A DNA stretch of 64,000 bases from Mariprofundus sp. KV (GTDB lineage: Bacteria > Pseudomonadota > Zetaproteobacteria > Mariprofundales > Mariprofundaceae). Each line of letters opens with the position of its first letter. Positions within the stretch are counted from its first letter, which is position 1. Below the pieces are notes generated by a model. It ran no database searches, was not told where the DNA came from, and saw only the letters and a list, made by a program, of their open reading frames with translations. Shown here one piece after another: positions 51,587 through 58,787 of the stretch. Made by a program: the position numbers and the translations under genes. The stretch spans positions 1 through 64,000 of the forward strand of contig NZ_VWNB01000013.1 of the NCBI RefSeq assembly GCF_013387475.1. The letters run 5' to 3'.

Positions 51587-52327
51587 ATGGCAAAGGGGAT
51601 CAGTTCGCCTTCCAGCAGTGAAGAGGGGCGTGAGTGCAGACACGAAGTTCATGCTGAGAAGATGAGCTCTCTGGGCCATTTTACTCAGGCCATTGTCCAT
51701 GATATCCGTAATTCACTGCATATCGTTGTCACTGCATCAGCGATGATCAAGCGGCGCAGTGATGACCCATCAATTCACAATCATCTCAATGCCATTGATC
51801 AAACGATAGAGCGGACCAACGGATTGATTGAGCGCATTCTTACCTTTGCCAATAATAGTGAAGATCATCTCGGTATTATTGATCTCTCCGGCTCTATTGA
51901 TGAATCGATCTCGCTTACCCGGCCGATGATTCCACCGGAGATCACTGTTGACTGGCAACACCCTGCTAAGGCTATGCACATTCTCGGTGATCACGGGCAG
52001 CTTTATCAGGTGGTTCTGAATCTTCTGAAAAATGCCATTGAGGCTATTGGTCGGGGTAATTGTGGCTCGATTCTGGTGACACTGAATAAATTTTATCCCT
52101 GGGCCGAACTGAGAGTGAAAGATTCCGGACCCGGTATCGCTGCTGATGTTATTGATCTGATATGTGAACCTGCCTTTACCACCAAAGCAGATGGTAATGG
52201 CTTTGGTCTGGCCAATGTTTTTGATGTTGTGGAGAAACATGGTGGTACCATGGAAGTGGCAAGTCCTGCTGGTGAGGGGGCTGAATTTATCATTCTGCTG
52301 CCGCTGATGCCTGAGCTGAATATATAG
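51587..52327 (+). CDS. Orphan soluble sensor histidine kinase
   Basis: A 246-residue protein with only the kinase core. It has dimerisation helix with phospho-acceptor H38 (HFTQAIVHDIRNSLHIVVTA), N box VLNLLKNAIEAI, G1 VKDSGPGIAADV and G2 GNGFGLANVFDVVEKHGG. No sensor or membrane domain and no response regulator nearby. ATG at 51587 has AGGGAG at good spacing; an upstream GTG at 51524 lacks one. It might sense through a partner protein. Its place before the cco genes hints at respiratory control, unproven. Confidence 0.85.
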   Translation: MAKGISSPSSSEEGRECRHEVHAEKMSSLGHFTQAIVHDIRNSLHIVVTASAMIKRRSDDPSIHNHLNAIDQTIERTNGLIERILTFANNSEDHLGIIDLSGSIDESISLTRPMIPPEITVDWQHPAKAMHILGDHGQLYQVVLNLLKNAIEAIGRGNCGSILVTLNKFYPWAELRVKDSGPGIAADVIDLICEPAFTTKADGNGFGLANVFDVVEKHGGTMEVASPAGEGAEFIILLPLMPELNI

Positions 52328-52419
52328 AGATCAGTTCGCATTATTTTCGTAAACTGTTCAATCAGAACATTTACTGACTTCACTTCCTCTCATGCAGATA
52401 ATCAATGCCACATGATTCG

Positions 52420-52524
52420 TTATATATGGGTTGTGAATATGACGAGATAGAGCGCTGTGGCGATGACTAAAGGGCTGTTTTTTATCAGAACAGGGCGAAT
52501 TTTTTTAGTGAATGAGTGATGCAT
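52420..52524 (-). CDS. Candidate 34-residue single-membrane-span protein
   Basis: A short open frame with ATG at 52524, preceded by AAAAAGGAG at 7-base spacing, and stop TAA at 52420. It encodes a basic N-terminus (MHHSFTKKIRPVLIKNSP) and a hydrophobic span of about 15 residues (LVIATALYLVIF). Size and topology resemble the small subunits of terminal oxidases. The rest of the gap 52328-52613 shows only short hairpins. It could be chance, but the ribosome-binding site is unusually good. Confidence 0.45.
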   Translation of the reverse strand: MHHSFTKKIRPVLIKNSPLVIATALYLVIFTTHI

Positions 52525-52613
52525 AAGTTGGCTCCTTTTTAAAAGATAGGCCAACGCTATTGCATCGGCCTTGCCAACTATGCGATGCCTGTCACAAGGT
52601 ACTCTGGTTCTAT

Positions 52614-53258
52614 CTACTGGTTCGGGTTTGTAAAATAGAGGCGTGTTGCATCCTCTGATTTCAGTGTGGCTTTCAGGCCAATGGCTGCAACGTGGTAATA
52701 GGTGATGCCATCTTCGCTGCTATTGATGGTTGAAGGTTCACCAAAACGGGCTTTGAGTGTTTCCGGTGTAATTGTGATGCTGGGTATCAGCGTTAGGTTT
52801 TTCACAACCAATTGCTGGGCGAGAGCCAGATCTTCCGGATGCAGATTCATGCGCGCCACCTTGTTGGGGTAGAGGTGGGGCAGGGTACTTCGCTGCTGCA
52901 TCTGTTGCAGAGTGATCTCATCCGCCACTAACTCCACGATGACTTTACTGTGATCGGCAATGGCCGGAAAAAATGCCTCCAGTTTCAGCCCGGCTTCGGC
53001 ATGTTCTTCAGGATATATATATAAGGCGATATCACTACGGCTCTTCAGGGCGATCTCGGCATCGCGCAGCACGGTTTTACCGAGTGTTATACCTAGCAGA
53101 TGCAGTTGGCCATCGGCATCCACCCAGGTATCCTGTGAGAGATGGTCGCTTTTATGGTTGGAGCTACTCCATACAAATAATGCAGCTGTAAGTAGAAGCG
53201 TTGCCGCAAACAGTTTCAGACCAAGTTGTTTGATCTGTTTTTTCTCTGGCTGCGACAT
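52614..53258 (-). CDS. Unknown membrane-anchored protein
   Basis: A 214-residue protein with a basic N-terminus and one membrane segment (about 15-31, LFAATLLLTAALFVWSS), then an extracytoplasmic domain of about 180 residues (LLGITLGKTVLRDAEIAL; FFPAIADHSKVIVELVADEITLQQM; TPETLKARFGEPSTINSSEDGITYYHVAAIGL). No family is recognised. ATG at 53258 has AGAGGA 5 bases upstream. It is divergent from ccoN and shares its regulatory region. Confidence 0.78.
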   Translation of the reverse strand: MSQPEKKQIKQLGLKLFAATLLLTAALFVWSSSNHKSDHLSQDTWVDADGQLHLLGITLGKTVLRDAEIALKSRSDIALYIYPEEHAEAGLKLEAFFPAIADHSKVIVELVADEITLQQMQQRSTLPHLYPNKVARMNLHPEDLALAQQLVVKNLTLIPSITITPETLKARFGEPSTINSSEDGITYYHVAAIGLKATLKSEDATRLYFTNPNQ

Positions 53259-53332
53259 TTTGTCCTCTCTGTGTGCTGTATGGATTCTGCTATAGTAGTA
53301 TGATGGTGACATAGTAACATTAAAATTTACTA

Positions 53333-53388
53333 TTGACAATATTATAAAATAATAATATTATGTTGCGCTAATTGTGATCTGCATCACG
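53333..53388 (+). promoter_or_regulatory. ccoN promoter and Crp/FNR-type palindrome
   Basis: TTGACA at 53333-53338, 17 bases, TATTAT at 53356-53361. Downstream lies TGTGA-TCTGCA-TCACG (53373-53388), a near-perfect Crp-family half-site pair (core GTGAT-N4-ATCAC). If the promoter is as drawn, the palindrome lies at about +6 to +21, where binding would block rather than activate. Confidence 0.55.
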
Positions 53389-53417
53389 ATTTTATGAGGA
53401 AGAATAGGAGGATAGCC

Positions 53418-54845
53418 GTGTCTGGAGAAAAACCCGACGAACAAGAGTACAGCTTTACCGTTGTAAAATGGTTCTCCCTGGCTGCAGTAGTCTACCTTGT
53501 GGTAGGTGCGCTGGTTGGAGATTTTATTGCCTGGGAGCTTACATTTCCCGAACTTAACTTTGATAATCCCTACATCAGCTTCGGCCGATTAAGACCACTG
53601 CATACCAATGCCGTTATTTTTGCATTTGGTGGCTCAACCTTGATGGCGACAGCTTATTATATTGTGCAGCGAACGTGTCATGTGCGTCTGTGGAGTGATA
53701 AACTGGCCTGGTTCACCTTCTGGGGCTGGAATGCAATTATTGTTGCAGCAGTAATCACCTTCCCACTGGGGCTGACACAGGGCAAAGAGTATGCTGAGCT
53801 GATCTGGCCAATTGATATCGCTATTGCCGTTGTCTGGCTGGCTTTCACCTTCAACTTTATTATGACCATCGTCAATCGCAGGGTATCCCATATCTACGTA
53901 GCTAACTGGTTCTTCCTCTCCATGATGGTGATGATCACCATCCTGCATGTGGTCAACTCACTGGCTATTCCGGTTACCCTGACACACTCCTATTCCATCT
54001 ACTCCGGTGTTCACGATGCCATGATTCAGTGGTGGTGGGGCCATAATGCGGTGGGCTTCTTCCTGACTGCGGGTTTTCTCGGTATCATGTATTATTTCGT
54101 GCCCAAGCAGGCCAATCGTCCGGTATTCTCCTATCGACTCTCTGTACTGCACTTCTGGGCACTCTCATTCGGTTACGTATGGCTGGGTGCGCATCATCTG
54201 CAGTACACCGCACTTCCCGACTGGACCGGTTCACTCGGCGCAGCTGTATCGATGGCGATGATCATTCCATCATGGGGTGGTGCGATTAACGGTGTGATGA
54301 CCCTCTCCGGTGCATGGAACAAGCTACGTGATGATTACGTATTACGTTTCCTTGTTGTCTCACTGGCGTTTTATGCCATGTCCACCTTCGAAGGTCCGGT
54401 GATGTCGATCAAGACAGTAAATGCCTTGAGTCACTACACGGACTGGACCATCGGTCATGTGCACTCCGGTGCTTTGGGTTGGGTGGCGATGGTCTCTATC
54501 GGTGCGATCTACCATATGGTCACCAAACTTTGGGGTCGCGAGATCTATTCGGTGAGTCTGGTCAATACACACTTCTGGATTCATACCATCGGCACCATCA
54601 TCTACATCTGTGCGATGTGGGTTTCCGGCATCATGCAGGGCTTGATGTGGCGCGCTACAGACGACTACGGCAATCTGGTCTACACCTTTGCTGAAACCGT
54701 ATCAGCGATGCATCCGTACTACGCATTGCGCTCTATCGGTGGTGTGCTGGTGCTGCTGGGCTCTCTCATCATGCTCTACAACATCATCAAGACAATCAGT
54801 GGTGCCCGTCAGCCTGTTTCTGCAGCTGCGGAAGCCAAGGCTTAA
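53418..54845 (+). CDS. ccoN: cbb3-type cytochrome c oxidase subunit I
   Basis: A 475-residue catalytic subunit with 12 membrane segments holding heme b and the heme b3-CuB centre. Family features: [57 protein letters not shown] (CuB-side His), [14 protein letters not shown] and [35 protein letters not shown] at 53418 is the likely start since AGGAGG lies 6-7 bases upstream; ATG at 53394 is in frame. First gene of ccoNOQP. Confidence 0.96.
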   Translation: MSGEKPDEQEYSFTVVKWFSLAAVVYLVVGALVGDFIAWELTFPELNFDNPYISFGRLRPLHTNAVIFAFGGSTLMATAYYIVQRTCHVRLWSDKLAWFTFWGWNAIIVAAVITFPLGLTQGKEYAELIWPIDIAIAVVWLAFTFNFIMTIVNRRVSHIYVANWFFLSMMVMITILHVVNSLAIPVTLTHSYSIYSGVHDAMIQWWWGHNAVGFFLTAGFLGIMYYFVPKQANRPVFSYRLSVLHFWALSFGYVWLGAHHLQYTALPDWTGSLGAAVSMAMIIPSWGGAINGVMTLSGAWNKLRDDYVLRFLVVSLAFYAMSTFEGPVMSIKTVNALSHYTDWTIGHVHSGALGWVAMVSIGAIYHMVTKLWGREIYSVSLVNTHFWIHTIGTIIYICAMWVSGIMQGLMWRATDDYGNLVYTFAETVSAMHPYYALRSIGGVLVLLGSLIMLYNIIKTISGARQPVSAAAEAKA

Positions 54846-54857
54846 GGGGGTATTCAG

Positions 54858-55499
54858 ATGTCATTTCAGGAAAAACTCGAAAAAAATGTCTGGGCTCTGC
54901 TCCTCATGATTGCACTGGTGGTATCGGTAGCAGGTATTGTCGAGATCGTGCCGCTCTACTATCTCGATAACACCATTGAGAAGCTCAACAAGGAGGAGGA
55001 CGGTATTCGTCCTTACACTGCTCTGGAACAGGAGGGGCGCGATATCTATGTACGTGAAGGCTGCTATCTCTGCCATTCACAGATGATTCGTCCGTTCCGC
55101 GATGAGAAAGAGCGTTATGGTCACTACTCACTGGCGGCGGAGTCGAAATTTGACCATCCGTTCCAGTGGGGCTCCAAACGTACCGGCCCTGATGTGGCGC
55201 GTGTGGGTGGTAAATACTCCGATGAGTGGCAGATCCAGCATCTGAAAGCACCACGCTCGCTGGTACCTGAATCGGTGATGCCAGGCTACCCGTTCCTGGC
55301 GGAGAATATCGTCGATCACACACTGACAGAGCGCAAACTGCGCGCACTGGCAGCTGTGGGTGTGCCCTATACAGAGGCTGATTTTGCCGGTGCCGCTGAG
55401 GCGGTGAAAGGCAAAACCGAGATGGATGCCATCGTCGCCTATCTGCAGGTGCTTGGAACGATGGTGAAATTCCAGGAAGGGAGGGATTATCGTGAGTGA
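54858..55499 (+). CDS. ccoO: cbb3-type cytochrome c oxidase subunit II (monoheme)
   Basis: A 213-residue protein anchored by one N-terminal membrane segment ([24 protein letters not shown]), with one c-type heme site CYLCH in [28 protein letters not shown]. The axial Met is probably in [10 protein letters not shown]. It overlaps ccoQ by 8 bases. Confidence 0.96.
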   Translation: MSFQEKLEKNVWALLLMIALVVSVAGIVEIVPLYYLDNTIEKLNKEEDGIRPYTALEQEGRDIYVREGCYLCHSQMIRPFRDEKERYGHYSLAAESKFDHPFQWGSKRTGPDVARVGGKYSDEWQIQHLKAPRSLVPESVMPGYPFLAENIVDHTLTERKLRALAAVGVPYTEADFAGAAEAVKGKTEMDAIVAYLQVLGTMVKFQEGRDYRE

Positions 55500-55704
55500 T
55501 TTCTTCTCCACCGACTGGTCTGCCATGACCACCACCGACTGGACCGGACTGACCATTCTGCTGGTCATCTCAGGCCTTATGACAGCGGCTTATTTCACCA
55601 TTCTTAAGCCAGCTAACCGCGATAACTTTGAACAGCATCGTGATTTCGTCAATCACGAAGATGATATGGAACTCGACCGGGAGGAGAGACATGGACAAGC
55701 ATAA
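55492..55704 (+). CDS. ccoQ: cbb3-type oxidase subunit CcoQ
   Basis: A 70-residue protein with one membrane span ([19 protein letters not shown]) and an acidic C-terminus. GTG start preceded by GGGAGGG. Position between ccoO and ccoP and topology identify it; primary sequence is poorly conserved in this subunit. Overlaps ccoP by 14 bases. Confidence 0.82.
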   Translation: MSDFFSTDWSAMTTTDWTGLTILLVISGLMTAAYFTILKPANRDNFEQHRDFVNHEDDMELDREERHGQA

Positions 55705-56557
55705 TCAATCCAATAAACCTCAGGATACCGGACATGAGTGGGATGGTATCCGCGAGCTGACCAACCCGCCTCCGCGCTGGTGGTTGATCTCGTTCCACAT
55801 CGGCTGGATCTGGTGCATCATCTACTTCCTGCTCTACCCATCCATTCCACTGATCAACGGCTCCAATGAAGGCCTGCTGGGTTGGACTCAGATCAAAGAG
55901 TTCAAGGAGGCGGTGGTTGAGAATGAGGCGGTCAAAGCGCCGTATATGGCCAAACTCAAAGCGATGAGTGCCGGTGAGATTATGGCTGATGCCGAACTGC
56001 GCAACTTTGCCGAGTCGGCGGCCAAGGCTGTATACGGCGATAGCTGTGCAGCCTGTCACGGTGCTGGTGGCGAGGGTGCAGAAGGGCTCTTCCCCGTGCT
56101 GGCGGATGATGACTGGCTCTTTGGCGGTGATATCGACACGATCATTGAAACCATCACTGAAGGGCGTATGGCTGATATGCCAGCCCATGCCGATATGCTG
56201 GAATCTGATCAGATCGAAAAGCTGGCTGACTTTGTAGTGGCTCTGCCCAGAGGTGAAGCGACACAAGAGGGTTGGGCACTCTTTGAAGAGGCCGGTTGCA
56301 TGGGGTGCCATGGTGATAATGCCAAAGGTGGTGCACTCAATGACGATACATTCTCCGGCGCTGCCAACCTGACCGATCAGGTGTGGCGCTTTGGTGGCAG
56401 TCGTGAAGCGGTGCTAAGAACCATCCGTTACGGTGTGAATCAGGAGGATATCGCTGAGACACGCAGTGCGATCATGCCTGCTTTCGGTGTCAAACTGACA
56501 CCTGAGCAGATCAAGATACTGGCCATCAAGGTGCATGCGATGGGCGGCGGCAAGTAA
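55691..56557 (+). CDS. ccoP: cbb3-type cytochrome c oxidase subunit III (diheme)
   Basis: A 288-residue protein: N-terminal HEWDGIRELTNPPPRWWLISF, a membrane segment, then two cytochrome c domains with heme sites CAACH and CMGCH and axial-Met candidates around ADMPAHADML and IMPAFGVKL. ATG at 55691 with GAGGAGAG upstream fixes the start; the frame open to 55628 belongs to the ccoQ overlap. It passes electrons from soluble cytochromes to CcoO/CcoN. Confidence 0.96.
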   Translation: MDKHNQSNKPQDTGHEWDGIRELTNPPPRWWLISFHIGWIWCIIYFLLYPSIPLINGSNEGLLGWTQIKEFKEAVVENEAVKAPYMAKLKAMSAGEIMADAELRNFAESAAKAVYGDSCAACHGAGGEGAEGLFPVLADDDWLFGGDIDTIIETITEGRMADMPAHADMLESDQIEKLADFVVALPRGEATQEGWALFEEAGCMGCHGDNAKGGALNDDTFSGAANLTDQVWRFGGSREAVLRTIRYGVNQEDIAETRSAIMPAFGVKLTPEQIKILAIKVHAMGGGK

Positions 56558-56566
56558 AACACACGA

Positions 56567-56592
56567 TGCAGGGAGAGGTGACTCTCCCTGCA
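56567..56592 (+). terminator. Strong stem-loop after ccoP
   Basis: An 11-bp perfect stem with left arm TGCAGGGAGAG (56567-56577), loop GTGA and its complement at 56582-56592. Only a weak U-rich tail follows. It separates ccoNOQP from the assembly genes and may terminate part of the transcripts or protect the 3-prime end. Confidence 0.65.
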
Positions 56593-56630
56593 CTGTTTGT
56601 GTCTATTGAAAAAACTCAGAGGAGAACAAC

Positions 56631-56735
56631 ATGGATGCAGTCGAAATAGGTGTACTCATCAGTATGGTCTTCGTTTTGGCTATTCTGGTCTACGGGATGA
56701 TTTGGTTTTATAAAATCATCAACTCAAAAGATTAA
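56631..56735 (+). CDS. 34-residue single-membrane-span protein in the cbb3 cluster
   Basis: ATG at 56631 preceded by AGAGGAGAACAAC, stop TAA at 56733-56735. The product is almost entirely one hydrophobic span (IGVLISMVFVLAILVYGMIW) with a short charged tail. CcoM of Pseudomonas stutzeri cbb3 oxidase is a similarly small one-span subunit, and this gene may be its counterpart. That link rests on size, topology and position, not on sequence identity. Confidence 0.65.
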   Translation: MDAVEIGVLISMVFVLAILVYGMIWFYKIINSKD

Positions 56736-56782
56736 TAATTTTCAGATGAGCATATTCATCTTTGGCTTAACAGATCTTCGCT

Positions 56783-56814
56783 CCTTCCCTCACCTGAAGG
56801 GGAAGGCGTGAGGG
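56783..56814 (+). other. Alternative stem-loops before ccoG
   Basis: CCTTCCC (56783-56789) can pair with GGGAAGG (56800-56806), while the overlapping CCCTCAC (56787-56793) can pair with GTGAGGG (56808-56814). The two stems cannot form together. The last one ends 25 bases before the ccoG ATG. Confidence 0.35.
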
Positions 56815-56839
56815 ATCTGAGACTTCTTCGGAGGAGATC

Positions 56840-58264
56840 ATGAGCGAAAACAGGCAGGTCAGTGACAGCATCGACGATCTCTATGCCGACACGTTGCACT
56901 ACCATGTGAATACCGGTGGTGAGACGATTCACGCCAAGCGTATGCCGGGGCGTTTTCGCAATCTTAAATGGTTGAGTATGAGTAGCTGGCTGCTCTTCTT
57001 TATCAGCCCTTATCTGCAGTGGAATGGTCATCAGGCACTACTATTCGATATCCCGGGACGTAAGTTTTATCTCTTTGGCATCACCATCTGGCCGCAGGAT
57101 ATCTGGATGCTCTCTCTCGTGCTTATTATGCTGGCGATCACGCTGTTTGGTGTAACCGCTGTAGCTGGGCGTCTGTTCTGTGGTTACTTCTGTTTCCAGA
57201 CGGTCTGGACCGATATTTTCACCTTTATTGAAGATAAAATCGAAGGCAGTCCCATGCAGCGGCGCAAGCTGGACAAGGCACCCTGGTCGGCAGATAAAAT
57301 CCGCAAAAAAGTTATTAAACATACCTTGTGGATTCTTATCGCCATCCTTACCGGCATCACCTTTGCCGCCTATTTCACCAACTCTTTTGAGCTCTGGCAT
57401 GACTATCTGACCCTATCCGCCTCGCTGATCGCCTGGGTGGTGTTGGGGCTGTTTATTGCCGGCACCTATATTCTGGCCGGTTTTATGCGTGAGCAGGTCT
57501 GCTTCTGGCTCTGCCCCTATGCACGTATACAGAGTGTGATGGTGGATAAGGATTCGATTCTGCCGACCTATGACTACCACCGTGGCGAGCCGCGCGGTAA
57601 GGTGAAAGGGGGGGATGAGAGCAGCAAGGGTGACTGTATCGACTGCAAGGTGTGCGTTGGTGTCTGTCCGACCGGTGTCGATATTCGGGAAGGGTTAAGT
57701 GAAGGCTGTATCACCTGCGGCATGTGCATCGATGCTTGTGATTCGATTATGGACAGGGTGAATAAACCCAGAGGTCTGATCCGTTATCTCTCGCAAAAGG
57801 AGATGGAGGGGGAGAAGCTTCCGCCACTGTTCCGGCGTCCGCGCGTGATCACCTACAGTACCATCTTCATGCTGGCCGTAGCAGGTATTATCTATGGTCT
57901 GGCAACTATTCCACCGATTGAGCTATCCATCGTACACTCTCGGCAACCGCTGTTTATGCGAATGTCTGACGGTTCGATTCAGAATAAGTATACCATCAAG
58001 GCTGTGAATAAACTTGAGACAGATCAGCGCGTCAGCCTGAGTGTGCAGAGCGGCTCCGGTAATATCCGGCTGGTGGATGAGGCATATTTCAGAGATATCA
58101 CCCTTAAAGCCGGCAAGCTGGTGCCGTTTAGCATCTTCCTGCTCGCGGATCCCGACACTTTGAAGCAGGAAAACAGCGACGTGCGGTTAACCATTCAGGG
58201 TATCACACAGCCGGAGATTACCGTAACCTATGATTCGGTGTTCGTCGGTCCAAAAGGCAGATAG
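56840..58264 (+). CDS. ccoG: cbb3 oxidase accessory protein CcoG (FixG/RdxA)
   Basis: A 474-residue membrane iron-sulfur protein. It has five membrane segments around 50-210, FCGYFCFQTVWTDIF in the second, then a ferredoxin domain with two cluster motifs (CIDCKVCVGVCPTGVDIREG and CITCGMCIDACDSIMD). The C-terminal periplasmic Ig-like domain (YTIKAVNKLETDQRVSLSV) is present. CcoG is reported to reduce copper for insertion into CcoN. The GGAGGAG ribosome-binding site is strong. Confidence 0.95.
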   Translation: MSENRQVSDSIDDLYADTLHYHVNTGGETIHAKRMPGRFRNLKWLSMSSWLLFFISPYLQWNGHQALLFDIPGRKFYLFGITIWPQDIWMLSLVLIMLAITLFGVTAVAGRLFCGYFCFQTVWTDIFTFIEDKIEGSPMQRRKLDKAPWSADKIRKKVIKHTLWILIAILTGITFAAYFTNSFELWHDYLTLSASLIAWVVLGLFIAGTYILAGFMREQVCFWLCPYARIQSVMVDKDSILPTYDYHRGEPRGKVKGGDESSKGDCIDCKVCVGVCPTGVDIREGLSEGCITCGMCIDACDSIMDRVNKPRGLIRYLSQKEMEGEKLPPLFRRPRVITYSTIFMLAVAGIIYGLATIPPIELSIVHSRQPLFMRMSDGSIQNKYTIKAVNKLETDQRVSLSVQSGSGNIRLVDEAYFRDITLKAGKLVPFSIFLLADPDTLKQENSDVRLTIQGITQPEITVTYDSVFVGPKGR

Positions 58265-58273
58265 GAGCGTTTT

Positions 58274-58771
58274 ATGGCAGCAGAACTACATTTGAAAGAG
58301 GATTTCAGAAACCCGTGGTTCCTCGGTATTCTGGGGCTGGTGGGTGTTGCCTTGGCAGCCACGATATGGATGGCGGTGATTGCCGGTCAAACCAGTCCGG
58401 GTCTTGTCTCTGAAGATTATTATGAGAAGGGCAGTAACTACTTTAACAAAACACCTGAGCAGAAGAATCTGCCGCAGTGGCGATTGAATCTGATGACGCC
58501 GGCCAAGCCCAGGGTGGGGCAGTCCCAGACCTATCGCCTCTATGCAGTGATGGAGAGTGGTAAACCTGTCAGCAGCGCTTCAGTCACTCTCTACGCTTAC
58601 CGCCCAAGTGATGCCAACGCTGATTTCAAGCTAACCATGCAACAGCTTGATCCCGGCTCCTTTAGTGCCGTTGCCAGCTTTCCTCTGCCGGGAACCTGGG
58701 ATCTGATTGCCCAGATTCAGGCCGATGGAAAACAGTTTGATGTGGTGCAGCGCATATTTGTAGAGAACTGA
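58274..58771 (+). CDS. ccoH: FixH/CcoH family assembly protein
   Basis: A 165-residue protein: an N-terminal NPWFLGILGLVGVALAATIWMAVIA membrane anchor, the typical GLVSEDYYEKGSNYFNKT motif, then a periplasmic beta domain (KPVSSASVTLYAYRPSDAN; GTWDLIAQIQADG). CcoH is needed for stable cbb3 assembly. It lies between ccoG and ccoI as usual. Confidence 0.93.
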   Translation: MAAELHLKEDFRNPWFLGILGLVGVALAATIWMAVIAGQTSPGLVSEDYYEKGSNYFNKTPEQKNLPQWRLNLMTPAKPRVGQSQTYRLYAVMESGKPVSSASVTLYAYRPSDANADFKLTMQQLDPGSFSAVASFPLPGTWDLIAQIQADGKQFDVVQRIFVEN

Positions 58772-58787
58772 TCCACAACTCACGTTT

